A stretch of DNA of 64,000 nt from Bacteroidales bacterium (GCA_024691765.1 JAILNI010000035.1:31240-95239), one strand, 5' to 3'. Positions 49,869 through 60,500 are shown, counted from the stretch's first letter. Numbers and translations are program-made. The notes: generated from the sequence alone by a model not told the origin.

Positions 49869-51137
49869 GTGTACGCTCTTGCCGACTGCAACAATTTCTT
49901 CGTGTCCTGCGAAAGGGCCTTCCAGCCTGAACTGGAGGGGCGCGCCGTCGTGGTGCTCAGCAACAACGACGGCTGCGTGGTCGCCCGGAGCAACGAGGCA
50001 AAGGCCATGGATATAGCCATGGGCACCCCCTATTTCAAACTTGGCAAGCTGGTAGACTCCGGAAGGCTCCTTGTGCGTTCCTCGAATTACACCCTCTACG
50101 GCGACCTTTCACACCGTGTGATGAACATACTCCGCGAGGCCGTGCCCGACATGGAAGTCTATTCCATAGACGAAGCCTTCCTCAACCTGGAAGGCATTCC
50201 CCGCGAACAGTGGGTGCCGCTTTGCCGCGGACTGGTGAAACGCATACGCCAGTGGGTGGGGATCCCCGTCAGCATAGGGATAGCCCCCACCAAGACCCTT
50301 GGGAAGGTGGCCAACCATTTTGCGAAGAAATATCCGGGATACCAGGGCGTATGCCTGGCCGACACCCCCGACAAATGGGAGAAGGCCCTCAAACTCACGC
50401 CCATAGGCGATGTGTGGGGCATAGGCTGGAGGAGCGCCCCCAAACTGCAGTCCTCGGGCGTGAATACGGCAGCCGACTTTACGGCCAAACCTGAGGCGTG
50501 GGTACTTAAACACATGGGTATCACCGGAGTACGCACATGGAAGGAACTTCAGGGTATATCCTGCATCGAGGACGAGGAGCCGGAGCGGAGGCAGAGCATC
50601 TGCACCTCCCGTTCCTTCGCCGAGCCCATTACGACCAGGGACGAGCTTTCGCTCCGCATTTCGGATTTTGCAGGGATTTGCGCCGCAAAACTCCGCAAGG
50701 ACGGTTCCGCTGCCGGCGAGGTGGCCGTTTTCATGCAGACGAACCGCTTCCGCAGCGACCTGCCGCAGTATTACCCTTTCCTCCGCAAACGGCTCCCCAC
50801 TGCGGTCAACAACACTCCGGAAATCGTCTCGGCTGCGCTGGCCCTCATGGATGAGGCCTGGAAGGACGGTTATGCATACAAAAGGGCGGGAGTACTAGTC
50901 GGGGAGACGGTACCTGAAGACGAGGTGCAGGGCGCCCTTTTCGACAGCATGTCGCCAGAGGACCGCGACCGGGAAAACCGTATATCGGCCATCATGGACA
51001 AGGTGAACCGCAGCAGCGGGAAAACCCTTCTGAGGGTGGCTACACAGCGCCCGGGGCATTACGCCGACGGCATACGTCGCGAGCACTGCTCGAATCTGTA
51101 TTCAACCGATTGGTCGGAGTTGCTGACAGTCAAATGA
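49869..51137 (+). CDS. umuC: Y-family translesion DNA polymerase UmuC (Pol V catalytic subunit)
   Basis: YALADCNNFFVSCERAFQPELEGRAVVVLSNNDGCVVARSNEAK; YSIDEAFL. GTG start proposed; the ORF is open to ATG at 49809. Confidence 0.93.
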   Translation: MYALADCNNFFVSCERAFQPELEGRAVVVLSNNDGCVVARSNEAKAMDIAMGTPYFKLGKLVDSGRLLVRSSNYTLYGDLSHRVMNILREAVPDMEVYSIDEAFLNLEGIPREQWVPLCRGLVKRIRQWVGIPVSIGIAPTKTLGKVANHFAKKYPGYQGVCLADTPDKWEKALKLTPIGDVWGIGWRSAPKLQSSGVNTAADFTAKPEAWVLKHMGITGVRTWKELQGISCIEDEEPERRQSICTSRSFAEPITTRDELSLRISDFAGICAAKLRKDGSAAGEVAVFMQTNRFRSDLPQYYPFLRKRLPTAVNNTPEIVSAALALMDEAWKDGYAYKRAGVLVGETVPEDEVQGALFDSMSPEDRDRENRISAIMDKVNRSSGKTLLRVATQRPGHYADGIRREHCSNLYSTDWSELLTVK

Positions 51138-51566
51138 CTACTCTACTTTCTTGATTATCCAGGTAACGGTTCCCCATACGGAGAACTCGCTGCCAGGCCC
51201 CGTCTTGATGGGCTTGTAGGCAGGATTCGCTGCCTCGAGGACTATGGACGATGGTTTCCCTCCGGAGATCTTTCCCCCGAAGCGCAGATATCTGACCAGG
51301 AACTCTCCTTCCAGGCAGCATACGGCAACCGCGCCGTCGCCCGGTTCGAGCGAACGGTCCACCACCAGAACGTCTCCGTCGGAGATGCCGGCATCCCGCA
51401 TCGAATCGCCGCTCACCCTTACATAGAAAGTGGCTTCGGGGTGCCTGACAAGTTCGCGGTTTAGGTCTATCCCGCCGGACATATAGTCCTGGGCCGGGCT
51501 CGGAAATCCGGCGTGCACCGGCGACTGTGCCATTTTGGGCAGTTTACTTTCTTCCATGGTTTTCAA
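51138..51566 (-). CDS. umuD: UmuD-like S24 (LexA-fold) protein with Lys to Arg at the catalytic position
   Basis: HAGFPSPAQDY cleavage region, SGDSMRDAGISDGD, EFLVRYL (E. coli EFTVKKL). Confidence 0.9.
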   Translation of the reverse strand: MKTMEESKLPKMAQSPVHAGFPSPAQDYMSGGIDLNRELVRHPEATFYVRVSGDSMRDAGISDGDVLVVDRSLEPGDGAVAVCCLEGEFLVRYLRFGGKISGGKPSSIVLEAANPAYKPIKTGPGSEFSVWGTVTWIIKKVE

Positions 51567-52413
51567 TGAATCTCGCTATGAATTCCACCCTTCTCGCGAA
51601 GATGTCGTAATCGAGCGTCTCGGGGGTGTCGGAAGACTTGTTGGTGTTCGGAGTGATGCCGGACGTGAACATTATAGCCGGAATCCCGTCCGCGACGAAC
51701 ACGGCCTGGTCCCCTGAACGGCGGTAGAAAAGCTCGGTGAAATTGCGGCTGCGGTAATAGTCGTAATAAAGATGCAGCTGGAGGCCGGAGTTGCAGCGCT
51801 CAAAGGTTTTGCGGTAACGGTCGGCACCGAGCGCAATCAGGTAGTCCGGCCAGTACTCGTGCACCGGGGCCAGCGCCGATCCTATTATGTCGATGTTGAC
51901 CACGAGCGATATGCGGCGGCCGGCAAGAAGCTTACGAAGCGCCTGCGAGCCTCCCCTTCCGGCATTGCGCGCATCGGTGAAAGCCAGCATCACGTCGTTT
52001 CTTCCCTTCAGCCTGTCTGCCAGCGCGAGAAGGGCCGCCACCCCGGAAGCATTGCTGTCCGCCCCCGGGAAAACACGTCCTCCCAGGGTTCCGAGACCGT
52101 CGTAGCAGGCCATAAGAAGAATAAGAGGCTTGTTTCCTTTCGGAACGGTCAGGATATTGTGTCCTGTTCTCAACGAGTCAATGACGAAGCCCTGCGAACT
52201 CACCTCATAACCCAGTCCGGAAAGCCTGCGGACTATGTAAGCTGCCGCTTCGACACTGCCTGGAGAACCCGCTGCACGGCCTGCACAGAGGCTGTCCGCA
52301 AGGAACTCCACGTCGGCGCGCAGCGCATCCCCGCTGACTTTAACCTCGCCCGGACGCAGCAAAGCTGCGGGCAGGAGCAGAAAAGTCAAAATTATTTTCG
52401 CGGCGAACCCCAT
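51544..52413 (-). CDS. M28-family peptidase-like secreted protein, catalytic residues degenerate
   Basis: PGADSNASGVAALLALA and VVNIDIIGSA conserved; MACYDGLG, FTDARNAGRGGS and SGITPNTNKSSDT diverge from catalytic motifs. Confidence 0.82.
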   Translation of the reverse strand: MGFAAKIILTFLLLPAALLRPGEVKVSGDALRADVEFLADSLCAGRAAGSPGSVEAAAYIVRRLSGLGYEVSSQGFVIDSLRTGHNILTVPKGNKPLILLMACYDGLGTLGGRVFPGADSNASGVAALLALADRLKGRNDVMLAFTDARNAGRGGSQALRKLLAGRRISLVVNIDIIGSALAPVHEYWPDYLIALGADRYRKTFERCNSGLQLHLYYDYYRSRNFTELFYRRSGDQAVFVADGIPAIMFTSGITPNTNKSSDTPETLDYDIFARRVEFIARFIENHGRK

Positions 52414-52430
52414 TCAGGCACAATAAATGT

Positions 52431-52438
52431 TATATTTG
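52431..52438 (+). promoter_or_regulatory. -7 box TATATTTG upstream of the TPR gene
   Basis: Box 19 nt before the ATG at 52458. Confidence 0.5.
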
Positions 52439-52457
52439 TATTCTGCAGACAAAATTA

Positions 52458-54500
52458 ATGAAAAAAACACTCGTCGCAATACTAATTTTGCTGGGCTCGC
52501 TGACCACGCACGCCCAGTACGACCGCGACGTGTTCTTCCTGCGCGGACGCACCGCCCTCCAGGACGGCAAGTACGCCCTCGCCATCGAGAACTTCAACAT
52601 ACTCGCGAGGCTCGATACCGCGGATTATTGGAACTTCTTTTTCCGCGGAATCGCCAAATACAATTTGGGTGACATACGCGGGGCAAGGGCCGATTTCGAC
52701 CGTTCGGTCCGCATCAACCCCGTTTTCACCAACGGATATCACTACCGTGCCATTACAGAAAGCAGGCAGGGCGAATACGACGCCGCCCTGGGCGACCTCG
52801 AGAAAGCCATAGGACTCAGGCCCGGCTTCAGCGGACTTTACTTCAGCCGCGGCGTCACCTTCTTCCTTGCAAGGCGTTTCGAATCGGCGGTGGAAGATTT
52901 CGACCGCTACATACGCAAATCCCCTTCCGATCCCGGGGCCTACCTCAACCGCGGAGCGTCTTACCTGTTCCTGGGTGACACCACAAAGGCCTTCAGCGAT
53001 TACAACAAGGCAATCGAACTCGACCGCTTCGAACCCGAGAGCTACATACGTCGCGGCCATCTCCATGCAGCGAAGGGCAGTTTCACCGAGGCCCTCGCCG
53101 ACATGAACAGGGCTATCGAAATCGACTCCACCAACACCCTCGCATATTTCAACCGCGCCATACTTTACTCTGAAACGGACGACTACAACGCCTGCATGGC
53201 CGACCTCAACCGTGTCCTGAAGGATGAACCGGGCAACGCTCTCACCCTTTACAACCGCAGCCTTGTCAGCGCGCGCATGGGCGACTTTGAGAGCGCCCTG
53301 GAAGACATGGACCGCGTGATCAACATCAATCCGGGCAACGTACTTGCCTATTTCAACAGGGCGTCTTTCTTCGTCGAGATGCATCGCTGGCAGGATGCCC
53401 TCGCCGACTACAACAAGGCCATCGAGCTCTATCCCGACTTTGCCAAAGCCTATATGAACAGGGCCTACGTGGAGAACATGCTCGGCCTGAACAGGGCCTC
53501 CAAGGCCGACTACCAGACCGCCCGGCGCAAGGTGGCCGAATACCGCAGCAAGACTTCCGGAGGCGAGGCTTCCTTCGCCGATACCACTCGCAAATACAGC
53601 TCCCTGCTGGCCCTCGACGCCGATTTCGCCAAGAAAGACTTCGACAACGAACTCCTCCAGCACCGCGACATAGACATACGCCTCAAACCCCTTTACAAGT
53701 TCCGCCTGGCCAAGCCTGAAGAATCCCGCGGCGCCGCACTGAGCCGGAACTACGACAATCCCCTCATCGAGCATTTCGAGGCGGCCGTGCCGGTCAGCGT
53801 CGTGATTTCCAATTCAGACACGCTGAGGAGTCTGAGTTTCAACAGGAGCCTTGCCAGCATACTTTCCGGCGACAATTCAACGGGAGCCGGGAGCAACCGC
53901 CTCGGGGCCGCGGAAACGGCCTTCCTGAAAGGCATATACGACGTACAGAACAAACAGTACAGCAGCGCCCTGCAGCATTTCGACAATGCGGTAAAACTCT
54001 CCGAAAACGCTTCCGAGCGCGACCGTTATTCCCGTTTCTATAAAGCCTTCTACCTGATGAACCGGGGGGTCCTGAGGGCCGAGATGATAGAATTCATCGC
54101 CAGCATGGAGAGCAACGTCCAGACCCTTACCATGGACGACCAGGGTGCGACGCGAGCCCGCCTCAGCGACAGGGTTGACCGCAGTTACGACTATTCCGAA
54201 GCCCTTGCCGACATGCAGGCGGCTGCGGATATCCTTCCCGACGTACCGCATCTGTTCTTCAATCTCGGAAATCTCTACACCCTGAGCAGCCAGATGGTAA
54301 GCGCCCTCGAAAGCTACGACCATGCGATCAAGCTCTATCCATACATGGGAGACGCCTACTACAACCGCGGACTCGTCCTCATCTACCTGAAAGACAAGGA
54401 GAAAGGCTGCATCGACCTGTCCCGCGCAGGCGAACTCGGGGTGCCCGAAGCCTACGGCGTAATCAAGAAATACTGTGAAGACGATGCGGCAGTGCGATAG
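52458..54500 (+). CDS. Secreted TPR-repeat protein
   Basis: Signal peptide; many TPR motifs such as AIENFNILARLDTADYWNFFFRGIAKYNLGD. Confidence 0.9.
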   Translation: MKKTLVAILILLGSLTTHAQYDRDVFFLRGRTALQDGKYALAIENFNILARLDTADYWNFFFRGIAKYNLGDIRGARADFDRSVRINPVFTNGYHYRAITESRQGEYDAALGDLEKAIGLRPGFSGLYFSRGVTFFLARRFESAVEDFDRYIRKSPSDPGAYLNRGASYLFLGDTTKAFSDYNKAIELDRFEPESYIRRGHLHAAKGSFTEALADMNRAIEIDSTNTLAYFNRAILYSETDDYNACMADLNRVLKDEPGNALTLYNRSLVSARMGDFESALEDMDRVININPGNVLAYFNRASFFVEMHRWQDALADYNKAIELYPDFAKAYMNRAYVENMLGLNRASKADYQTARRKVAEYRSKTSGGEASFADTTRKYSSLLALDADFAKKDFDNELLQHRDIDIRLKPLYKFRLAKPEESRGAALSRNYDNPLIEHFEAAVPVSVVISNSDTLRSLSFNRSLASILSGDNSTGAGSNRLGAAETAFLKGIYDVQNKQYSSALQHFDNAVKLSENASERDRYSRFYKAFYLMNRGVLRAEMIEFIASMESNVQTLTMDDQGATRARLSDRVDRSYDYSEALADMQAAADILPDVPHLFFNLGNLYTLSSQMVSALESYDHAIKLYPYMGDAYYNRGLVLIYLKDKEKGCIDLSRAGELGVPEAYGVIKKYCEDDAAVR

Positions 54501-55284
54501 GATAAGGTTCATGAGCCTGTCCAGCGGCAGCAACGGCAACTGCTACTGGCTGGAAGGGAGAGACGGCGGCATACTGATAGACGCCGGAGTGAGCCTGAGG
54601 TCTCTCAAGGCCGGGCTGCAGATGTACGGCATCCCGTTCGAACGCATACGCGCCGTCCTCGTCACCCACGACCACTCCGACCATATACGCTTCCTCGGCT
54701 CTTTCTGCAAGAGGCTAAGGGTTCCCGTGTGGATGACTGCCACGCTCCGGTATTCCACTCCCATGGGTTGGATGACAGGCCCGTGGCTCGCCCCGGTGGT
54801 GCGCATCCTTCCGGACAAAGGCCCTGCGGAAATAGTGCCCGGCAGCGTTTTCGCCACCCCCTTCGAAGTGCCCCACGACGCCACGCAGACCGTAGGTTAC
54901 GGAATTGAAATCGACGGCGAGCGGGTTGTCATAATGACCGATATCGGAGCCATGACTACCGAGGCTCTGGGGCTCGCATCAAAGGCATCCACGGTTATCG
55001 TGGAAGCCAATTACGACCCTGAAATGCTTCGGCACGGCCCGTATCCTCCGGAACTGCAGGCCCGCATACGCGGGGGGCACGGGCACCTTTCGAATCCCGA
55101 ATGCGCCGAGGCGGTAAGGCACTTCATGCACGAAGGGCTCAGGAACGTCTTCCTCTGCCACCTGAGCGCGCACAACAACAGTCCTGAAAAGGCGCTGGAA
55201 ACTGTCGGAAAGGCCCTTGAAGGAAGCGGCGTACGCCTGATTGCACTGCCCCGCGCCGAAGCGTCCGCCGTGTTTGAATTATAA
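54484..55284 (+). CDS. MBL-fold metallohydrolase (YycJ/WalJ-like)
   Basis: SLSSGSNGNCYWLE, LVTHDHSDHIRFL, CHLSAHNNSPEKA. Confidence 0.93.
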   Translation: MRQCDRIRFMSLSSGSNGNCYWLEGRDGGILIDAGVSLRSLKAGLQMYGIPFERIRAVLVTHDHSDHIRFLGSFCKRLRVPVWMTATLRYSTPMGWMTGPWLAPVVRILPDKGPAEIVPGSVFATPFEVPHDATQTVGYGIEIDGERVVIMTDIGAMTTEALGLASKASTVIVEANYDPEMLRHGPYPPELQARIRGGHGHLSNPECAEAVRHFMHEGLRNVFLCHLSAHNNSPEKALETVGKALEGSGVRLIALPRAEASAVFEL

Positions 55285-55288
55285 TTGC

Positions 55289-55296
55289 TATCTTTG
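55289..55296 (+). promoter_or_regulatory. -7 box TATCTTTG upstream of the ABC exporter
   Basis: Box ends 6 nt before the ATG at 55303. Confidence 0.55.
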
Positions 55297-55302
55297 CGAG
55301 TT

Positions 55303-57138
55303 ATGAAGAGTTTCTTCAGAATGGTCCGGAGGTATCTTCCTCCATACAGGAAATACGTCGCAGGTTCTGTCCTGATGAACGTACTGTCGGCGGTATTCAA
55401 TATTTTCTCCTTCACCCTCGTAATCCCCATCCTCAACATCCTCTTCCAGCTGGACGGCAAGGTCTACTCCTTCATCCCCTGGGATTCGGCGGATTTCGGC
55501 TTCAAGGAAAAGGCCATCAACAACGCCTACTGGTTCGTGAGCCAGTACATGGCCGACCACGGCGCAATGACGACCCTATTCGTGCTGGCGGGTTTCATGA
55601 TAGTGATGACCCTGCTCAAGACCAGCTGCTATTTCGGATCCAGCGCAGTTATGGTGCCCCTGCGTACCGGCCTCATAAGGGACATGCGCCGTCAGATTTA
55701 CGACAAGATACTCTCCCTTCCCCTCGGATTCTTCAGCCAGGAGCGCAAGGGCGACATCATAGCCCGCATGAGCGGAGACGTTTCCGAAGTTGAGAATTCC
55801 ATCTCCGGGAGCATCGACATGCTCATCAAGAACCCCATACTCATCGTCTTCTATCTCGGAACGATGATCTTAATCTCGTGGAAGCTCACCCTGTTCGTAC
55901 TGGTGTTCGCTCCCCTGATGATATGGCTGATGGGAGTCATAGGACGCAACCTCAAGAAGCGCTCCAAGGAGGTCCAGGGGCTCTGGAGCGATACCATGAG
56001 CCAGGTGGAGGAAACCCTCGGCGGACTGCGCATCATCAAGGCCTTCGTGGCCGAGAGGAAGATGAGCGAGCGCTTTTCCAACGTGACCGGCAAGATGCGC
56101 CGCAAGGCCTCGCGCGTCAACACCCGCCAGGCCCTGGCCCACCCGGTGAGCGAATTCCTCGGAACCTTACTCATCTGCATAGTGCTCGTTTTCGGAGGCG
56201 CCCTTATCATCACCGACCGCAGTTTCATCGACGCCCCGACCTTCATCTTCTACATGATAATCCTTTACAGCGTCATCAACCCCGTAAAGGACCTCGCCAA
56301 AGCCACTTACAGCGTTCCCAAGGGACTGGCGAGCATGGAGCGCATCGACCGCATACTCTCCGCGAAGAACACCATCGAAGAGGCTCCCGACGCCAAAGAA
56401 ATCAGTTCTTTCGATGGCAGCATAGAATTCAAGGGAGTCGGGTTCAGCTACGAAGAAGGACGGCAGATTCTTTCCGACATCAACCTCAGCATCCCCAAGG
56501 GTAAGAAGATAGCGCTCGTCGGGGCCTCCGGCGGAGGAAAATCCACGCTTGTGGACCTGCTGCCCCGTTTCTACGACGTTTCCGAAGGATCCATCACCAT
56601 AGACGGAACCGACATACGCAAGCTTAAAATCAGCTCCCTGCGCAAGCTGATGGGCAACGTCAACCAGGATCCCATCCTGTTCAACGATACCATCTACAAC
56701 AACATCGCCTTCGGCGTGGAAGGCGCCACGATGGAGCAGGTTGTGGCGGCGGCCAAGATAGCCAACGCACACGAGTTCATCATGGAGAAGGAAGAGGGTT
56801 ACCAGACCAACATCGGCGACCGCGGAGTCAAGCTCTCCGGCGGTCAGAGGCAGCGTCTCAGTATAGCCCGCGCCGTGCTCAGCAATCCCCCAATCCTCAT
56901 ACTCGACGAGGCCACGGCCGCACTTGACACCCAGAGCGAGAAAGTGGTCCAGGAAGCGCTTGAAAGGGTTATGAAGAAACGCACCACCATCGCCATCGCA
57001 CACAGGCTCAGCACTGTCAAGGACGCAGACGAGATTATAGTTATCGACGGCGGACGCATAGTGGAAAGGGGAACTCACGATGAACTCATAGCCCGCAACG
57101 GCCATTACCGCAAACTCAACGACATGCAGGCGCTGTGA
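55303..57138 (+). CDS. ABC transporter ATP-binding/permease (MsbA-like)
   Basis: Six-TM domain + GASGGGKSTLVDLLPRFYD, LSGGQRQRLSIARAVL; start set at MKSFFRMV. Confidence 0.94.
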   Translation: MKSFFRMVRRYLPPYRKYVAGSVLMNVLSAVFNIFSFTLVIPILNILFQLDGKVYSFIPWDSADFGFKEKAINNAYWFVSQYMADHGAMTTLFVLAGFMIVMTLLKTSCYFGSSAVMVPLRTGLIRDMRRQIYDKILSLPLGFFSQERKGDIIARMSGDVSEVENSISGSIDMLIKNPILIVFYLGTMILISWKLTLFVLVFAPLMIWLMGVIGRNLKKRSKEVQGLWSDTMSQVEETLGGLRIIKAFVAERKMSERFSNVTGKMRRKASRVNTRQALAHPVSEFLGTLLICIVLVFGGALIITDRSFIDAPTFIFYMIILYSVINPVKDLAKATYSVPKGLASMERIDRILSAKNTIEEAPDAKEISSFDGSIEFKGVGFSYEEGRQILSDINLSIPKGKKIALVGASGGGKSTLVDLLPRFYDVSEGSITIDGTDIRKLKISSLRKLMGNVNQDPILFNDTIYNNIAFGVEGATMEQVVAAAKIANAHEFIMEKEEGYQTNIGDRGVKLSGGQRQRLSIARAVLSNPPILILDEATAALDTQSEKVVQEALERVMKKRTTIAIAHRLSTVKDADEIIVIDGGRIVERGTHDELIARNGHYRKLNDMQAL

Positions 57139-57539
57139 TGAGCACCAAGACCATACTCGCCCGCATACTCTTCTTCATATACCTTGCGGCCATAGCCTTC
57201 CTGTGCTTCATGCATGTGGACAGGATTCCCGAGATACAGAAGACCATACTCGGGATACCGTCCGACAAGATAGCTCATTTCCTGCTGTTCCTGCCCTTTC
57301 CCATCCTGGCCTTCCTGGCGTACGACCATATTACCGACAGGCCCTGGAGGGCGGTGCTGTTCGCGGTGCTGACCTTCCTCGCCGGCTCTGCGATAGCTGC
57401 CGGAACCGAGTACGTGCAGGGGCTGCTTCCCTACCGCAGCCGCGACCTTGCCGACTTCAGGGCAGACCTCCTTGCACTGATTATCAGCACTGTAGCGGTA
57501 TTCGTCATCGATATTTCCAATATCAAAAAGAGGAACTGA
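57138..57539 (+). CDS. VanZ-like family protein
   Basis: DKIAHFLLFLPFPILAFLAY, GTEYVQGLLPYRSRDLADFRADLLAL. Confidence 0.85.
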   Translation: MSTKTILARILFFIYLAAIAFLCFMHVDRIPEIQKTILGIPSDKIAHFLLFLPFPILAFLAYDHITDRPWRAVLFAVLTFLAGSAIAAGTEYVQGLLPYRSRDLADFRADLLALIISTVAVFVIDISNIKKRN

Positions 57540-57542
57540 CGG

Positions 57543-60500
57543 ATGCGACGCGGCCTGCTCCTTATTGCCTTCCTCGCTTTTGCGGCACCCCTTCGCGCGC
57601 AGACACCCCGCAGCGAAGATTTCAAGCCTGCCGCCGACAGCCTGACTGTACTTTTGAACGAGCGCTTCAACGTGCGTTCGAACATCAAGGTATGGAAGGT
57701 CATGCGGCGCGGAAACGAACTCGACATCTATTTCGAACGGAAACTCTCCGACTATCCATGGAGGAAAGAGGACACAGGGTGGTTCCGCGGCAGGATACGG
57801 GAACTCTGGCCCGAGGGGCTGGATAAATTCAGACTGGGCAAAGTATTCTGCCACAAACTGTCGCTGGACGAACTCGTCACCCCGGGTCCCGGCGACGGAA
57901 AGGGAAAACCCCAGGACTACGAATTCAACTACCGCAGCCACCGCACCGGCCGGCCCTTCGTAGAAAGGCTTGGTCGCGACCATCCCCGCAAAGGCCTCTA
58001 CCGCAGGAATATAGCCCTGTGGCAGAGCCACGGCCTCTACTTCGACGGGGCCTTCTGGAGCTGGCAGCGCACTCCCCTTTTCCGCACCATTGAGGACCTC
58101 TACACCCAGAGTTACGTTCTCCCCTTCCTCATTCCCATGCTTGAGAATGCAGGCGCATACGTCGTTACGCCGCGTGAGCGCGACACCCAGATACACGAGA
58201 TAATCTGCGACAACGACACCCACTGCCCGGGTGATACCCTGGCCGGGGTCGGAGACTGGGCTTTCAACTTCCCCGAACCTCTTCCCTCCAGGACCCACGG
58301 CGCCTATTCGCAGAAAGGCAGCTGGAGCAAGCTGGATGGAGGATTCGCGGACTTCCGCAAGTACTACTCCGGAAACGACAATCCCTTTGCCGCCGGCACC
58401 GCCGTCAGGGCTGCCTGCGTGAAGGGAAAGGCTACCGCCGAAATCCGCTGGACTCCCGAGATCCCCAGCCGCGGCAGCTACGCCGTATATGTTTCGTACA
58501 AGACAGTTGAAGGCAGCACCGCGGCGGCACATTACACGGTGAACCACCTTGGCGGCAAGACCGAGTTTGCAGTGGACCAGACACGAGGCGGCGGCACATG
58601 GATATACCTGGGCACCTTCGAGTTTGACAGGGGAAGCGACGGGTGCGTGGTTCTCGACAACGCAACGCCCAAGGGCCGCGAGGGCGGAAAATACGTCACG
58701 GCAGACGCTGTCCGCTTCGGAGGCGGCATAGGCAAGGTGCTGCGCGGCGCTGGCGACGCTCCCGATTCCACCTGGACGGTCTCCGGCATGCCTTCCTATA
58801 CCGAGGGCGCCCTTTACTGGATGCATTGGGCCGGCGCTCCTCAGGAACTCTGGAAGAAGTGGGAGGGCGACTATACCCGCGACTACGCCGGCCGCGGGGC
58901 CTGGGTGAAATGGATGAAGGACAGCCTGGGGGTGAACATCGACCTCTCGCTCGCCCTTCACAGCGACGCCGGCGTAACCCCCAACGACAGCACCGTTGGC
59001 ACGCTTGCCATCTATACCCTTCTGGAAAAGAATTCCCGCAAGTTCTCCAACAAGGAGGACCGCATGGCTTCGCGTTTCCTTGGCGACTGCATACAGACCG
59101 AAGTCTGCGACATGATACGCAGCCGCTACGACTCCACATGGCGCCGCCGCCAGCTCTGGGACCGTTCCTACTCCGAATGCCGCACCACCGACGTTCCCGG
59201 CATTATCCTGGAGGTGCTGAGCCACCAGAACTTCGCAGACATGAAGTACGGACTCGACCCGCAGTTCCGTTTTGACGTGAGCCGCAGCATATACAAGGGA
59301 ATGCTCAAGTTCCTCTCTTCCTACTACGGGAACAACTATGCCGTGCAGCCGCTGCCGGTGAAGGGTTTCCGCGCCGAAATCGTCAAAGGGCCGTCCGCAA
59401 GACTAAGCTGGAGTCCCGTTACAGATACTTCCGAGCCGACGGCGGATCCTTCGTCGTATCTGCTTTATACCCGCGTTGACGGAGGCGGATGGAACAATGG
59501 CATATCGGTGCGAGACACTTCTTTCGTGGTATCCCTTCCGGTTGGAAAGATTCTCTCGTTCAAGGTGGTCGCATGCAACGACGGTGGCGATTCCTTCCCG
59601 TCGGAGATACTTTCAGTCGGCATCCCCTCCGGCGAATCTAAAGGTAAAGTGCGGATAGTCAACAATTTCACCCGTGTCAGCGGCCCTGCTTTCTTCGATA
59701 CGCCCACGTATGCCGGCTTTGACGGGGCTCTCGATTCGGGCGTTCCCTGGGGAACGGACATCAGCTATATCGGCGAGGATTACGAGCACCGTCGCGACAA
59801 TCCCTATTCCGGCAACAATGCTCCGGGCTTCGGCGGATCCGACTACGGCTTTGCGGGACGCAGTTACGCCGGCAATTCCTTCGACTATCCTTACATCCAC
59901 GGCAAGGCCCTTCTCGACCTTGGCTGGAGTTTCGAGTCCTGCAGCGCCGAGGCGTTCTGCTCCGCAGGTGCGGGAGATGCTTCCGTGGTGGACCTCGTCT
60001 GCGGCAAGCAGGTTTCCACCGTCTTAGGCTCCCAGGAGCACGGAGTCAGCTTCAGGGTATTCCCGGAAGAGTTGCAGCAGGCGCTTCGTACAGCCACCGG
60101 CAAGGGCGCTTCCCTGATTGTTTCAGGAGCCAATATCGCCACCGAAGGCTGGGACTCCGTCTACCCGGTCGCCGACAGCACTTTCGCAGACTACCGCCGC
60201 AGCGTACGCGAATTCGATCGCGACGTGCTGGGAATCAGGTGGATAAGCAGCCGGGCGTCACGCGACGGAGTGTTTGTGTCCATTTCCGGAGGCGAGCCGC
60301 TGGAGTTCTGGAACGAATGGAACGGTGAGAGCTATTTCGTAGAGAATCCCGACGGAATCCGTCCGAAAGACAATCACGGAAAGCTTCTCTACAAGTACCG
60401 CTGCAGCAATGTGGGCGCGGCGGTGCAGTATCAGGGCTCCGGGTACCGGGCCGTTAGTTTCGGCTTCCCGCTGGAAACCATAAAAAAGCCCGAAGACCTA

